A stretch of DNA of 5,386 nucleotides. It comes from Akkermansiaceae bacterium UBA1518 (GTDB lineage: Bacteria > Verrucomicrobiota > Verrucomicrobiia > Verrucomicrobiales > Akkermansiaceae). Made by a program: the position numbers and the translations under genes. This document shows positions 1 through 5,386 of the stretch, piece by piece. Numbering within the stretch: the first letter of the stretch is position 1; every line of letters begins with the position of its first letter. The stretch lies in NCBI GenBank assembly GCA_002323895.1, contig DCQM01000126.1, forward strand, positions 3,734-9,119. Direction: 5' to 3'. The notes beneath the pieces are model-generated. The model made no database searches, had not been told where the DNA came from, and saw only the letters and a list, made by a program, of their open reading frames with translations.

Positions 1-1
1 T

Positions 2-217
2 AAGAAAGGAAAATTAGATGGACCCTTGGTGAAATGGTACGAAAACGGGCAGAAAGAGGCAGAAGCAGGCTACAAAGATGGCAAGTATGATGGCTTCTGG
101 ACAACTTGGTACGAAAAAGGGCAAAAAAAGTCCGAAGTAAACTTCAAAGACGGCAAGCCAGATGGACTTACGGTTTCATGGCATGAAAACGGGCAAAACC
201 GGACAGAAATAAACTAC
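2..217 (+). repeat. Three 72-bp tandem coding repeats (MORN_2 units)
   Basis: Units at 2-73, 74-145 and 146-217 each encode 24 residues in the same frame with no indels. The most constant parts encode K-x-G-K-x-D-G and W-[YH]-E-x-G-Q. A fourth, weakly similar unit follows to about 290. The array probably extends left of the window. The DNA copies have diverged, so this is a protein-level repeat rather than a recent expansion. Confidence 0.8.
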
Positions 218-295
218 AAAGACAGCACGGTTATTTCTTCTAAATATTGGAACAGCAAAGGCGAAGAAGTCGATTCACTGGAAGAGGCTGAGTAA
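2..295 (+). CDS. MORN_2 / YwqK-type repeat protein, C-terminal fragment
   Basis: The reading frame is open from the left edge, so the N-terminus lies outside the window. The TTG at 26 sits inside a repeat and is not a believable start. The 97 visible residues form three regular 24-residue units beginning at nucleotides 2, 74 and 146. Each has the pattern K-x-G-K-x-D-G-x(4)-W-[YH]-E-x-G-Q-x(3)-E, followed by a fourth degenerate unit from 218. The pattern matches the MORN_2 repeat of proteins annotated as YwqK-family antitoxins. In Bacillus YwqK is linked to a toxin, but in PVC and Bacteroidota genomes such proteins are usually stand-alone and of unknown function, so I do not infer antitoxin activity. 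The tail is acidic and ends at tandem TAA stops (293-298). No export signal can be judged because the start is missing. A small hairpin with a T-run follows at once. The family call is firm; the role is unknown. Confidence 0.82.
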   Translation, partial: KKGKLDGPLVKWYENGQKEAEAGYKDGKYDGFWTTWYEKGQKKSEVNFKDGKPDGLTVSWHENGQNRTEINYKDSTVISSKYWNSKGEEVDSLEEAE

Positions 296-296
296 T

Positions 297-321
297 AAGC
301 CTTGCGCGTGTTAGGCTTTTT
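297..321 (+). terminator. Probable Rho-independent terminator after the MORN_2 gene
   Basis: AAGCCT (297-302) and AGGCTT (313-318) are exact reverse complements around a 10-base loop. The stem runs into a TTTTT tract (317-321). It begins inside the second stop codon of the MORN_2 gene, which is where a terminator is expected. The stem is only 6 bp with three G-C pairs, so it may be weak. Confidence 0.6.
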
Positions 322-347
322 AGCGTCACTTGCTGAACGCTCCCAAC

Positions 348-505
348 ATGCGCACGCTACTGCTTTCCTAAGCCTCTTTATCCTCACGGGATGCAAAGAT
401 ACCCCGCCGCCAGAGACGTCCGCAGAGGCCCTCAATGCGAGTGAATCCACTACCGTTCTAGCGCCTTTAATTGATCCCGCGAAGATCGCTCGGCATCTGT
501 GTTAG
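348..505 (+). pseudogene. Frameshifted short lipoprotein gene remnant
   Basis: ATG 348 reads M-R-T-L-L-L-S and then meets TAA at 369-371. In the next frame, starting at 368, the sequence reads L-S-L-F-I-L-T-G-C-K-D-T-P-P-P-E. Joined across one missing base (a C run at 366-367 shortened from CCC to CC), these give a textbook lipoprotein signal peptide: M-R-T, a hydrophobic run, then lipobox L-T-G-C with the cysteine at 391-393. A polar, Pro/Ser/Thr/Ala-rich linker follows, and the frame closes at TAG 503-505. The intact product would be a roughly 50-residue lipoprotein or the front end of a longer, truncated one. No fold is recognisable. No clear Shine-Dalgarno sequence precedes ATG 348. A frame-only start at TTG 302 would fall inside the terminator stem and is unlikely. 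A sequencing error in the C run could mimic the frameshift. Confidence 0.5.
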
Positions 506-531
506 GACACCCTAAACCCTACCATTTTTTT
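502..531 (+). terminator. Weak hairpin plus T-run, possible terminator
   Basis: TTAGG (502-506) and CCTAA (511-515) pair around a four-base loop. Seven T residues follow at 525-531, after a 9-base gap. It overlaps the stop codon of the lipoprotein remnant and could end transcription towards the convergent esterase gene. The 5-bp stem and the gap make this a weak candidate. The rest of the stretch up to 608 holds nothing I can recognise. Confidence 0.22.
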
Positions 532-608
532 CCTTTAAGCGATAATCACGACGGGACTTCCGCCTGGAGAATTCCGCAGTCAGATGTACCTCTTGCAGCG
601 AGTGAAAG

Positions 609-1520
609 TCAGTTCTTCGCGAAACCGATGTCCTTGAGCCATGCGATAAAGCTATCTGGCCACAGTGCAGCTGATTCGGCACGTCCGGTCGCGAGATCGA
701 ACCCGTGATTGCCTTTGTTGTAAATATGCAACTCTACGCTGGTTCCAGCCTTGAGTAGATTCAGAAAATACTCCGTACACTTGTCGGCTGGAGTTAATTT
801 GTCATCGGCGGCATTCATAATAAACGTTGGAGGAAAATTGACTCCAGCGGGATCTTTCAGCGGTGGGCCGCCGATCCACGGATAGAGCAAGCCTGCAAAA
901 TCAGGACGCGCGGTGGCATCTGCTTCGGCCGCATGTAGAACGGCGCTGAGAGCGAGATGACCGCCAGCAGAGAAACCACAGATGCCGATGCGTTTGGGAT
1001 CGACTCTCAGTTCATCGGCCTGGAGTCGCAATGTGCGCAAAGCCTGATGGGCATCCGCGACGACTTCGGGCAAGTAGGTGTCCCAGGGAAATGCCCGCGC
1101 ATCATTCAGGCCCCTGGTGTTGGTGCGATACTTCAGAACCAGCGACGTTACTCCGTGTTCTTTCAGGCGGAGTGCGAGATCATGCCCTTCGCGATCCAGC
1201 CATACGTCTGTGTACCCGCCCCCAGGGCAGATCACCAATCCAACACCGTTGGCCTTCTCCGGATCTGGTCGATGAATCGAAAACGTTGCTTTTGAGACAT
1301 TGCGAAATACCCGATTCTTTTCGGAAGGCGAACCAGGCGCTGGATCGTTAGCGCGTGTTCCCTCGGCTTTTTCGTATTGAATCGGGTTTCCCCGCGCACC
1401 TTCGGGCCACAGGGGTTTTTCTTCCGGAAGTTCTGCAGAGATCACGGGCTGGACAGTAGCGAGGACCAACAAGATGCAACCATTTACGGATGCTGTATTC
1501 AGCTTCTTCAGTGACAACAT
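609..1520 (-). CDS. Exported alpha/beta-hydrolase esterase (BD-FAE / acetyl xylan esterase-like)
   Basis: This is a 303-residue enzyme that probably removes acetyl or feruloyl esters from plant or algal polysaccharides after export. I chose ATG 1520 because it begins a clear signal peptide: K5-K6, a hydrophobic run from about residue 14, and cleavage after V-I-S-A (about 29). The frame continues upstream to 1613, but those 31 residues would bury the signal. No strong ribosome site is visible. Family features are an oxyanion motif C-P-G-G-G-Y (residues 98-103), nucleophile elbow G-F-S-A-G-G with Ser184, Asp240 in N-A-A-D-D-K-L-T-P, and His272 in G-N-H-G-F-D. All catalytic parts are present and in order, and the length is normal. 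Bacterial relatives with this layout (signal peptide, P-G-G-G-Y, C-terminal G-N-H-G-F) are often annotated as acetyl esterase, xylanase or lipase. The exact substrate cannot be read from sequence. The gene is divergent from the Calx-beta gene and convergent with the lipoprotein remnant. Confidence 0.9.
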   Translation of the reverse strand: MLSLKKLNTASVNGCILLVLATVQPVISAELPEEKPLWPEGARGNPIQYEKAEGTRANDPAPGSPSEKNRVFRNVSKATFSIHRPDPEKANGVGLVICPGGGYTDVWLDREGHDLALRLKEHGVTSLVLKYRTNTRGLNDARAFPWDTYLPEVVADAHQALRTLRLQADELRVDPKRIGICGFSAGGHLALSAVLHAAEADATARPDFAGLLYPWIGGPPLKDPAGVNFPPTFIMNAADDKLTPADKCTEYFLNLLKAGTSVELHIYNKGNHGFDLATGRAESAALWPDSFIAWLKDIGFAKN

Positions 1521-1724
1521 GCCGTCAGAATGCCTGTCGGGCGCAAATTGGGAAAGAGCTATTATTGTGAGTCTGGCGAGAACTTTGGGTGAAGTATCGG
1601 GGCAGCTTGGCAAAAAAGAAGCCCGAAAGAGCGATGGAAAATTGAGATTTCCCCCAGTAGTTTACAAGCTAACACCCGATGGTTTACCTTTGGCCAGTGA
1701 CCAGAAGTCTGGTAGTTGTCGGGT
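1521..1724. promoter_or_regulatory. Divergent intergenic region with inverted repeats near the downstream start
   Basis: This 204-bp region lies between the start codons of the esterase (-) and the Calx-beta protein (+) and must hold both promoters. ACCAGA and TCTGGT (1700-1705 and 1708-1713) form a compact inverted repeat with a 2-base centre, ending 11 bases before ATG 1725. A second, outer pair, ACCCGA (1674-1679) and TCGGGT (1719-1724), encloses it and abuts the start codon. These could be an operator or a leader hairpin that masks the ribosome site. No convincing -35/-10 pair or Shine-Dalgarno sequence was found for either gene. Confidence 0.3.
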
Positions 1725-3302
1725 ATGAAAAATCTTTTAATAATTAGTTTATTAATGGCCGTTTGGGGTTCGAGCACGTCTGCGGCGACCATAAGCACAG
1801 ATACCACTTGGGCCAACCGAACTGCGATACTTAATCAGACAGACGGATTCGTCGAGATAACCAGCGGCGCCACGCTGACTGCCAATGCCAGGGTAGATCA
1901 CGATGGTGGTATTGGTGATGCTGGCAGGGTCATCCTGAATAGCGGTAATTTCACGTCCACGGTGGATTACAAGTTGCCCGACAACAACAGCGGAAATCCC
2001 GCTTACTTAGGGATACTCGACGGAATCTTCACCGCCAATCAGTTTGAGAGCTTTGGCCTTGCGCGGGATGCCGCCATTGAAATAGGCGCCAACGGTACTT
2101 TTATTATCAAGACTCAGTACAGTGCCGTTACCGAAAATGATGGTAATCGATACAATGTTGGTAACCTGATATTGGAAGGCTCTTTATACGCGAGTGAAGG
2201 ACTAACTCTGGACGTTCAGGATCTGGGCGGCGGCGCGGTCCAGATATCTGCGCAAGGGCCGGGGCCTGAGGTCCCCACTGTTGGTTTCGCTTCGGTAATA
2301 AGCTTGGGACTGGAGTCCAGCGATACTTCTCTTATTCCTGTGACCCTAGCCTATCCTGAGGGCGAGGTTGTTGAAGTCGACTATACAGTGACCGGTGGCA
2401 CCGCAGCCCGAAACAGTGACTATACTTTGGCTGATGGAACATTGACCCTCAGTGCAACTCAGACAACCCAGAACATTGTAATTGCCATTGATGATGACGC
2501 AATCAGCGAAGGCGCCGAAACCGTGCAAATCACTCTTTTCAATCCCGTCAACGCGATTCTTGGTACAAACCAGCATACGTTCACAATAGACGATGATGAT
2601 CCCTTTGTAATAAGCAGCCAGGAAACCTGGAGCGATAGAACTGCAATCCTTGATCAGGCAGAGGGATACGTCGAGATAGTCGCTGGCGGCTCGGTGACTG
2701 CGGATGCCCGAGTGGATCACGATGGTGGTATTGGTGATGCGGGCAGGGTCATACTCAACGGCGGCAATTTTACATCAACGGTGGATTATAAGTTCCCCGA
2801 CAACAACACTGGAAATCCCGCTTTCATAGTGATGTATGACGGAACATTTACCGCTTATCAGTTTGAGAGCTTCGGCCTTGCCCGGGATGCCACCATTGAA
2901 ATCGGAGCTAACGGTACTTTTATCGTTGAGACTCAATATAGTGCCGTTACCGAAAATGATGGTAACCGATACAATATTGGCAACCTGATACTGGAGGGCG
3001 CTATTTACGCCAGTTCAGGATTGGATCTGGTCGTTGATGATCTAGGCGGTGGTGCGGTTCAAATCACTGCAGCAGCAAAGTTACCAACTAAGGTCGACAT
3101 CGAATACCTTGCAGGCACCAATGAGATCCGTCTCGACTGGTCGGGGACAGGTTTCAATCCCTCATTAACCTACATTGTTGAGACATCGCTCGATCTTCAG
3201 CCGGGAAATTGGACCAACGTGGCTAGCGCCGTGGGGTTGAGAGAGTTCACTGAGACTATGGCGTCTCGGGCCTTTTACCGGGTTCGTATCCAAGTTCCCT
3301 GA
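1725..3302 (+). CDS. Secreted Calx-beta protein with two copies of a ~148-residue flanking module
   Basis: This is a 525-residue secreted protein of unknown function, perhaps for adhesion or matrix binding. ATG 1725 is preferred over the in-frame TTG at 1716 because it directly begins a signal peptide: M-K-N, a hydrophobic run, then S-T-S-A-A with cleavage after residue 20 or 21. Module 1 covers residues 29-176 and module 2 residues 302-449. They align without gaps and differ at about 33 positions (about 78% identical). The best-kept blocks contain D-H-D-G-G-I-G-D-A-G, F-E-S-F-G-L-A-R-D and S-A-V-T-E-N-D-G-N-R-Y-N. Residues about 185-294 are a Calx-beta domain, with V-D-Y-T-V-T-G-G-T-A, then D-D-D-A-I-S-E-G-A-E-T-V and a closing T-I-D-D-D-D. 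The many acidic residues fit calcium binding. The C-terminus (about 454-525) is a small beta-domain with W-T-N-V and F-Y-R-V-R, as often seen at the ends of secreted Verrucomicrobiota proteins. No PEP-CTERM or membrane anchor is present, so the protein may be released. The module itself is not one I can name. Codon use looks AT-richer than in the fucosidase gene. Confidence 0.85.
   Translation: MKNLLIISLLMAVWGSSTSAATISTDTTWANRTAILNQTDGFVEITSGATLTANARVDHDGGIGDAGRVILNSGNFTSTVDYKLPDNNSGNPAYLGILDGIFTANQFESFGLARDAAIEIGANGTFIIKTQYSAVTENDGNRYNVGNLILEGSLYASEGLTLDVQDLGGGAVQISAQGPGPEVPTVGFASVISLGLESSDTSLIPVTLAYPEGEVVEVDYTVTGGTAARNSDYTLADGTLTLSATQTTQNIVIAIDDDAISEGAETVQITLFNPVNAILGTNQHTFTIDDDDPFVISSQETWSDRTAILDQAEGYVEIVAGGSVTADARVDHDGGIGDAGRVILNGGNFTSTVDYKFPDNNTGNPAFIVMYDGTFTAYQFESFGLARDATIEIGANGTFIVETQYSAVTENDGNRYNIGNLILEGAIYASSGLDLVVDDLGGGAVQITAAAKLPTKVDIEYLAGTNEIRLDWSGTGFNPSLTYIVETSLDLQPGNWTNVASAVGLREFTETMASRAFYRVRIQVP
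1809..2252 (+). repeat. Duplicated protein module, copy 1
   Basis: This encodes the first 148-residue module of the Calx-beta protein. It aligns without gaps to 2628-3071 at a fixed offset of 819 bp. The DNA contains exact matches of up to 26 bases, for example around 1896-1921 and 2120-2145, pointing to a fairly recent duplication or to gene conversion between copies. The Calx-beta domain lies between the copies. Confidence 0.85.
2628..3071 (+). repeat. Duplicated protein module, copy 2
   Basis: This is the second 148-residue module of the same protein. Differences from copy 1 cluster near the start of the module and in a short segment after the N-P-A motif, and are mostly conservative. The repeat restarts directly after the closing acidic strand of the Calx-beta domain. 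Confidence 0.85.
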
Positions 3303-3338
3303 ATCGGTCCCGTTCGGCTTCGTTGCGGTCGAAGTCTC

Positions 3339-3421
3339 CCCTTTCTCCCCCATGTATTCCGCCAAACCCGGGTTTCCGCGACCTTCCCGCCAAAAGCAAA
3401 TTCCTAGCAGTCAGTCCCACG
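3339..3421. repeat. 83-bp intergenic direct repeat, copy 1 (upstream of fucosidase)
   Basis: It matches 5304-5386 at 77 of 83 positions with no gaps, at an offset of 1965 bp. The mismatches are at 3380, 3386, 3397 and 3416-3418. It contains the perfect palindrome AAACCCGGGTTT at 3364-3375. Its right edge coincides with the first base of the proposed GTG start of the fucosidase. The left edge is sharp: bases before 3339 do not match those before 5304. The remaining short stretch 3303-3338, after the Calx-beta stop, holds only a weak 6-bp stem without a T-run. Confidence 0.9.
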
Positions 3422-3441
3422 TGAAAAGCAAATTCCTAGCA
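3392..3441 (+). repeat. 18-bp direct duplication spanning the fucosidase start
   Basis: The same 18 bases, AAAAGCAAATTCCTAGCA, occur at 3392-3409 and 3424-3441, a 32-bp period. The first copy lies inside the 83-bp repeat. The second encodes codons 2-7 of the fucosidase signal peptide (K-S-K-F-L-A). Because 32 is not a multiple of three, the copies are in different frames. Confidence 0.85.
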
Positions 3442-5139
3442 ATAATTCTCTGCCTGACACTCGCATTATTCAGCGACAGCTCGCGGGCTGACGATCTTTC
3501 CACCGGCCCGCTCCCACGCAACGGCCTCGCTCTTCCTTCGGCGCAACAACTTATCTGGCACGATTACGAGGTCGGCATGTTCATCCACTTTGGACCCAGT
3601 ACCTTTCTCGACTGGGTCATCGACTGGCCGGTGCCGGAGTACCGCGCCAAAGAAGTGAAATCGCATCAGATGCCCGACAAGCCGGAGCACATGTTCGATC
3701 CCAGAAATTTCAACCCCAAGAAACTCGACACGGATCAATGGGTGGCCGCTGCCGAAGCGATGGGAGCCGGGTACATCGTCCTCGTCGCCAAGCACCATGG
3801 CGGGTTCTGCCTTTGGCAGACAGAGACGAGCGAACACGGCGTTCGTAATTCGCCCTGGCGCGGAGGCAAGGGCGACGTCGTGGCGGATCTTGCCGAATCG
3901 TGCCGCAAACGAGGTATGCCGATGGGGGTTTATCTTTCGCCGCAAGACCATGTCCACGGTGCCGCTGGCGGCGGGCGCTGTCGCACACCGGAAGACCAGA
4001 AACGCTACCAAGAAATCTATCGTCGGCAGCTCACCGAACTGCTGACCCGCTACGGCAAGATGTCGGAGATCTGGTTCGACGGCGGCCTGGCGGTGGAAGT
4101 CGGCGACCTGATCCGCCAGCACGCGCCGGATGCCGTCGTGTTCCAGGGACCGCAGGCAAATATCCGCTGGGTTGGCAACGAGGATGGCTTTGCGCCCTAC
4201 CCCTGCTGGAACGCCATTTCGACCAAGATAGCCCGGTCGGGAATCGGCACGGCGGTTCATGGAAAGCCGGACGGGACCGTCTGGATGCCGGTTGAATGTG
4301 ATACCAAGATCCGGGGGCAGTGGCATTGGGCCTCCGACAAAACCGAGTGGGGATCCGCCTCGCTGAAGAGCCTGGATGTCCTCATGGATACCTACTACCG
4401 CTCGGTTGGTCACGGACAAGTTCTCCTGCTGAACCATTCGCCCGACCGGTCAGGCCGAATCGCGGATGCTGACTTCAAGCGCGGGGCCGAGCTTGGAGCG
4501 GAAGTCCGCCGAAGGTTTGGCCGCAGCCTCGCGGAAACCGATGGGCGCGGAACCTCCATCGAACTGGACATGGGCAAAGCCACGACCGTCGACCACGTCA
4601 TCACGATGGAAGATATCGCCCATGGCGAACGCATCCGTTCCTACGTATTGGAAGGCTACCGGAAAGGTAGTTGGAAGCAGCTGTGTGAGGGGACTGCAAT
4701 CGGCCACAAAAAGATCGACCGTTTCCCCCCAATTTCGGTGGAAAAAATTCGGCTCCGTGTGATCACTGCGTCGGCCTCACCGGTCGTTCGCAAACTCGCT
4801 GCTTACCATGTCAAAGCTGCGGCCGCCGCGACAGGTATTGGTCTGCCACTGGACACCATTGAACTTCAACTTGCTGCAGCCACCGGCGAAGAAGAAAAAT
4901 TCGATCTTTCCCCATGGATCAAGGGCCCCGGACAGTATACGTTGATTCTCCGGGCCAAGGGCGACGCACCCCACCCCCTCCTGGTCGATCTCAAGTTGAT
5001 CATCGACGGAGCTGAGGCGACTCAGTATCTGAAGCCTCTGGAGGATAAGCCGGGATACTTCGATCTCAACATCACTATTACCCGGTCTTGGCCCAAGGGC
5101 TCGCTGATCCTTCAACGGTCTTCCCCGCCGAAGAAATAG
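3421..5139 (+). CDS. Exported GH29 alpha-L-fucosidase
   Basis: This is a retaining glycosidase that releases terminal alpha-L-fucose from glycans. I chose GTG 3421 (572 residues): it begins a good signal peptide M-K-S-K, a hydrophobic run, then S-R-A cleaved before D24. An in-frame ATG at 3352 would add 23 residues encoded by the 83-bp repeat, and the other repeat copy changes that frame only non-synonymously. No Shine-Dalgarno sequence is visible. The catalytic barrel spans about 35-370. Motifs are M-F-I-H-F-G (53-58), A-K-H-H-G-G-F (123-129) and E-I-W-F-D-G-G with nucleophile Asp220. R-W-V-G-N-E (249-254) and V-E-C-D-T-K-I-R (291-298) resemble the GH29-B subfamily (alpha-1,3/1,4). Glu254 is my preferred acid/base, Glu292 the alternative. 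The barrel closes with L-L-L-N-H-S-P-D-R. A discoidin-like beta-domain follows (about 375-465), then an extra ~105-residue C-terminal domain I cannot name. The gene looks GC-richer than the Calx-beta gene. Fucosidase function is secure; linkage specificity is inference. Confidence 0.93.
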   Translation: MKSKFLAIILCLTLALFSDSSRADDLSTGPLPRNGLALPSAQQLIWHDYEVGMFIHFGPSTFLDWVIDWPVPEYRAKEVKSHQMPDKPEHMFDPRNFNPKKLDTDQWVAAAEAMGAGYIVLVAKHHGGFCLWQTETSEHGVRNSPWRGGKGDVVADLAESCRKRGMPMGVYLSPQDHVHGAAGGGRCRTPEDQKRYQEIYRRQLTELLTRYGKMSEIWFDGGLAVEVGDLIRQHAPDAVVFQGPQANIRWVGNEDGFAPYPCWNAISTKIARSGIGTAVHGKPDGTVWMPVECDTKIRGQWHWASDKTEWGSASLKSLDVLMDTYYRSVGHGQVLLLNHSPDRSGRIADADFKRGAELGAEVRRRFGRSLAETDGRGTSIELDMGKATTVDHVITMEDIAHGERIRSYVLEGYRKGSWKQLCEGTAIGHKKIDRFPPISVEKIRLRVITASASPVVRKLAAYHVKAAAAATGIGLPLDTIELQLAAATGEEEKFDLSPWIKGPGQYTLILRAKGDAPHPLLVDLKLIIDGAEATQYLKPLEDKPGYFDLNITITRSWPKGSLILQRSSPPKK

Positions 5140-5150
5140 TCGGGCGATAA

Positions 5151-5264
5151 TCCATTTTTGCACTGTGGGAGGAAAAGGTGTTGTTTAGTAGTATCACGGT
5201 GGCCATGGACGGAACCGTTCTGTTGTTCGAGGAGCAACGGGAGAAAGGAGTCGTCGAGGTCAAC
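5151..5264 (+). pseudogene. Sialidase/BNR-like N-terminal gene remnant
   Basis: The frame from 5151 (just after TAA 5148-5150) includes S-I-T-V-A-M-D-G-T-V-L-L-F-E-E-Q-R-E-K-G. This resembles the early segment of BNR-repeat/sialidase-type enzymes, typically S-I-x-V-x-x-D-G-T-x-L-A-F-x-E-x-R. Resemblance fades after V-V-E-V, where such enzymes usually continue with R-S-x-D-G-G-x-T-W. The frame stays open to 5372 but enters the 83-bp repeat, so its tail is not real protein. GTG 5178 is preceded at 5 bases by GGGAGG (5167-5172), yet no signal peptide or full domain follows. I read it as a truncated leftover of a glycosidase gene once downstream of the fucosidase. Chance similarity in a short stretch remains possible. 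Confidence 0.4.
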
Positions 5265-5303
5265 CCAGGTGGGCCTGTCCTGCTGTTGGGATTGCAAAAA
5301 AAA

Positions 5304-5386
5304 CCCTTTCTCCCCCATGTATTCCGCCAAACCCGGGTTTCCGCAACCTTTCCGCCAAAAGAAAATTCCTAGCAGTCAGTATAACG
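5304..5386. repeat. 83-bp intergenic direct repeat, copy 2 (reaches window end)
   Basis: This is the second copy of the element at 3339-3421, with the same palindrome at 5329-5340, directly after an A8 run (5296-5303). It is still matching at the last base of the window, so it may extend further. By analogy with copy 1, a start codon could lie at the window edge: the final G aligns with the G of GTG 3421. Confidence 0.9.

Noticed and set aside
2..295. Toxin-antitoxin pair
   Set aside because: The YwqK-type name suggests an antitoxin, but no toxin gene is visible beside it and such repeats occur widely without toxins.
302..347. TTG 302 as start of the lipoprotein
   Set aside because: It falls within the terminator stem and gives a polar N-terminus. 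ATG 348 plus one restored base gives a proper signal peptide.
499..708. Plus-strand frame overlapping the end of the esterase gene
   Set aside because: It has no ribosome site or motif, and half of it is antisense to the conserved C-terminus of the esterase.
1521..1613. Upstream extension of the esterase frame (31 residues)
   Set aside because: It would place the signal peptide in the interior. ATG 1520 gives a normal exported enzyme.
3303..3338. Stem TTCGGC / GTCGAA as terminator of the Calx-beta gene
   Set aside because: It is only 6 bp with a G-T pair, a large loop and no T-run.
3165..3365. Minus-strand frame starting M-A-E-Y-M-G-E-K-G, also found at 5112-5330
   Set aside because: Both begin inside the 83-bp repeat, so the shared start only reflects the DNA repeat. 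The rest runs antisense to real genes and the two tails are unrelated.
3466..4437. Long 323-codon open frame on the minus strand
   Set aside because: It lies fully antisense to the GH29 gene, whose motifs are intact. High GC content explains the lack of stops, and the product shows no recognisable motif.

Overview
The window looks like chromosomal DNA from a polysaccharide-degrading bacterium of the PVC group, most likely a (marine) Verrucomicrobiota. This is an inference. It rests on an exported GH29 alpha-L-fucosidase, an exported BD-FAE-type carbohydrate esterase, a Calx-beta-containing secreted protein ending in a W-T-N-V...F-Y-R-V-R beta-domain, a YwqK/MORN_2 repeat protein, and genes mostly lacking clear Shine-Dalgarno sequences. 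No ribosomal or other phylogenetic marker is present to confirm it.

Layout. (1) 2-295 (+): the C-terminal part of a MORN_2/YwqK-type repeat protein with a regular 72-bp repeat, closed by a small stem-loop terminator at 297-321. (2) 348-505 (+): a lipoprotein signal peptide broken by an apparent one-base deletion, leaving a short decayed gene. (3) 609-1520 (-): an exported alpha/beta-hydrolase (acetyl/feruloyl esterase type). (4) 1521-1724: the divergent intergenic region, with inverted repeats close to the next start codon. (5) 1725-3302 (+): a 525-residue secreted protein in which two copies of an unrecognised ~148-residue module, about 78% identical without gaps, flank a Calx-beta domain. 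(6) 3421-5139 (+): an exported GH29 fucosidase, probably starting at GTG 3421. (7) 5151-5264 (+): a short remnant resembling the N-terminal part of BNR/sialidase-type enzymes.

The most unusual non-coding structure is an 83-bp direct repeat (77/83 identical) at 3339-3421 and 5304-5386. The two copies bracket the fucosidase and the sialidase-like remnant. Each copy contains a 12-bp perfect palindrome. The first copy carries the same 18 bases that form codons 2-7 of the fucosidase. The second copy runs to the window edge, so its right end is unknown.

Taken together, the esterase would remove acyl groups, the fucosidase would release terminal L-fucose and the Calx-beta protein may act in surface or matrix attachment. 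This suggests an exported glycan-use region rather than one operon: the genes lie on both strands and are separated by repeats and decayed genes. I found no RNA gene, CRISPR array, transposase or integrase.
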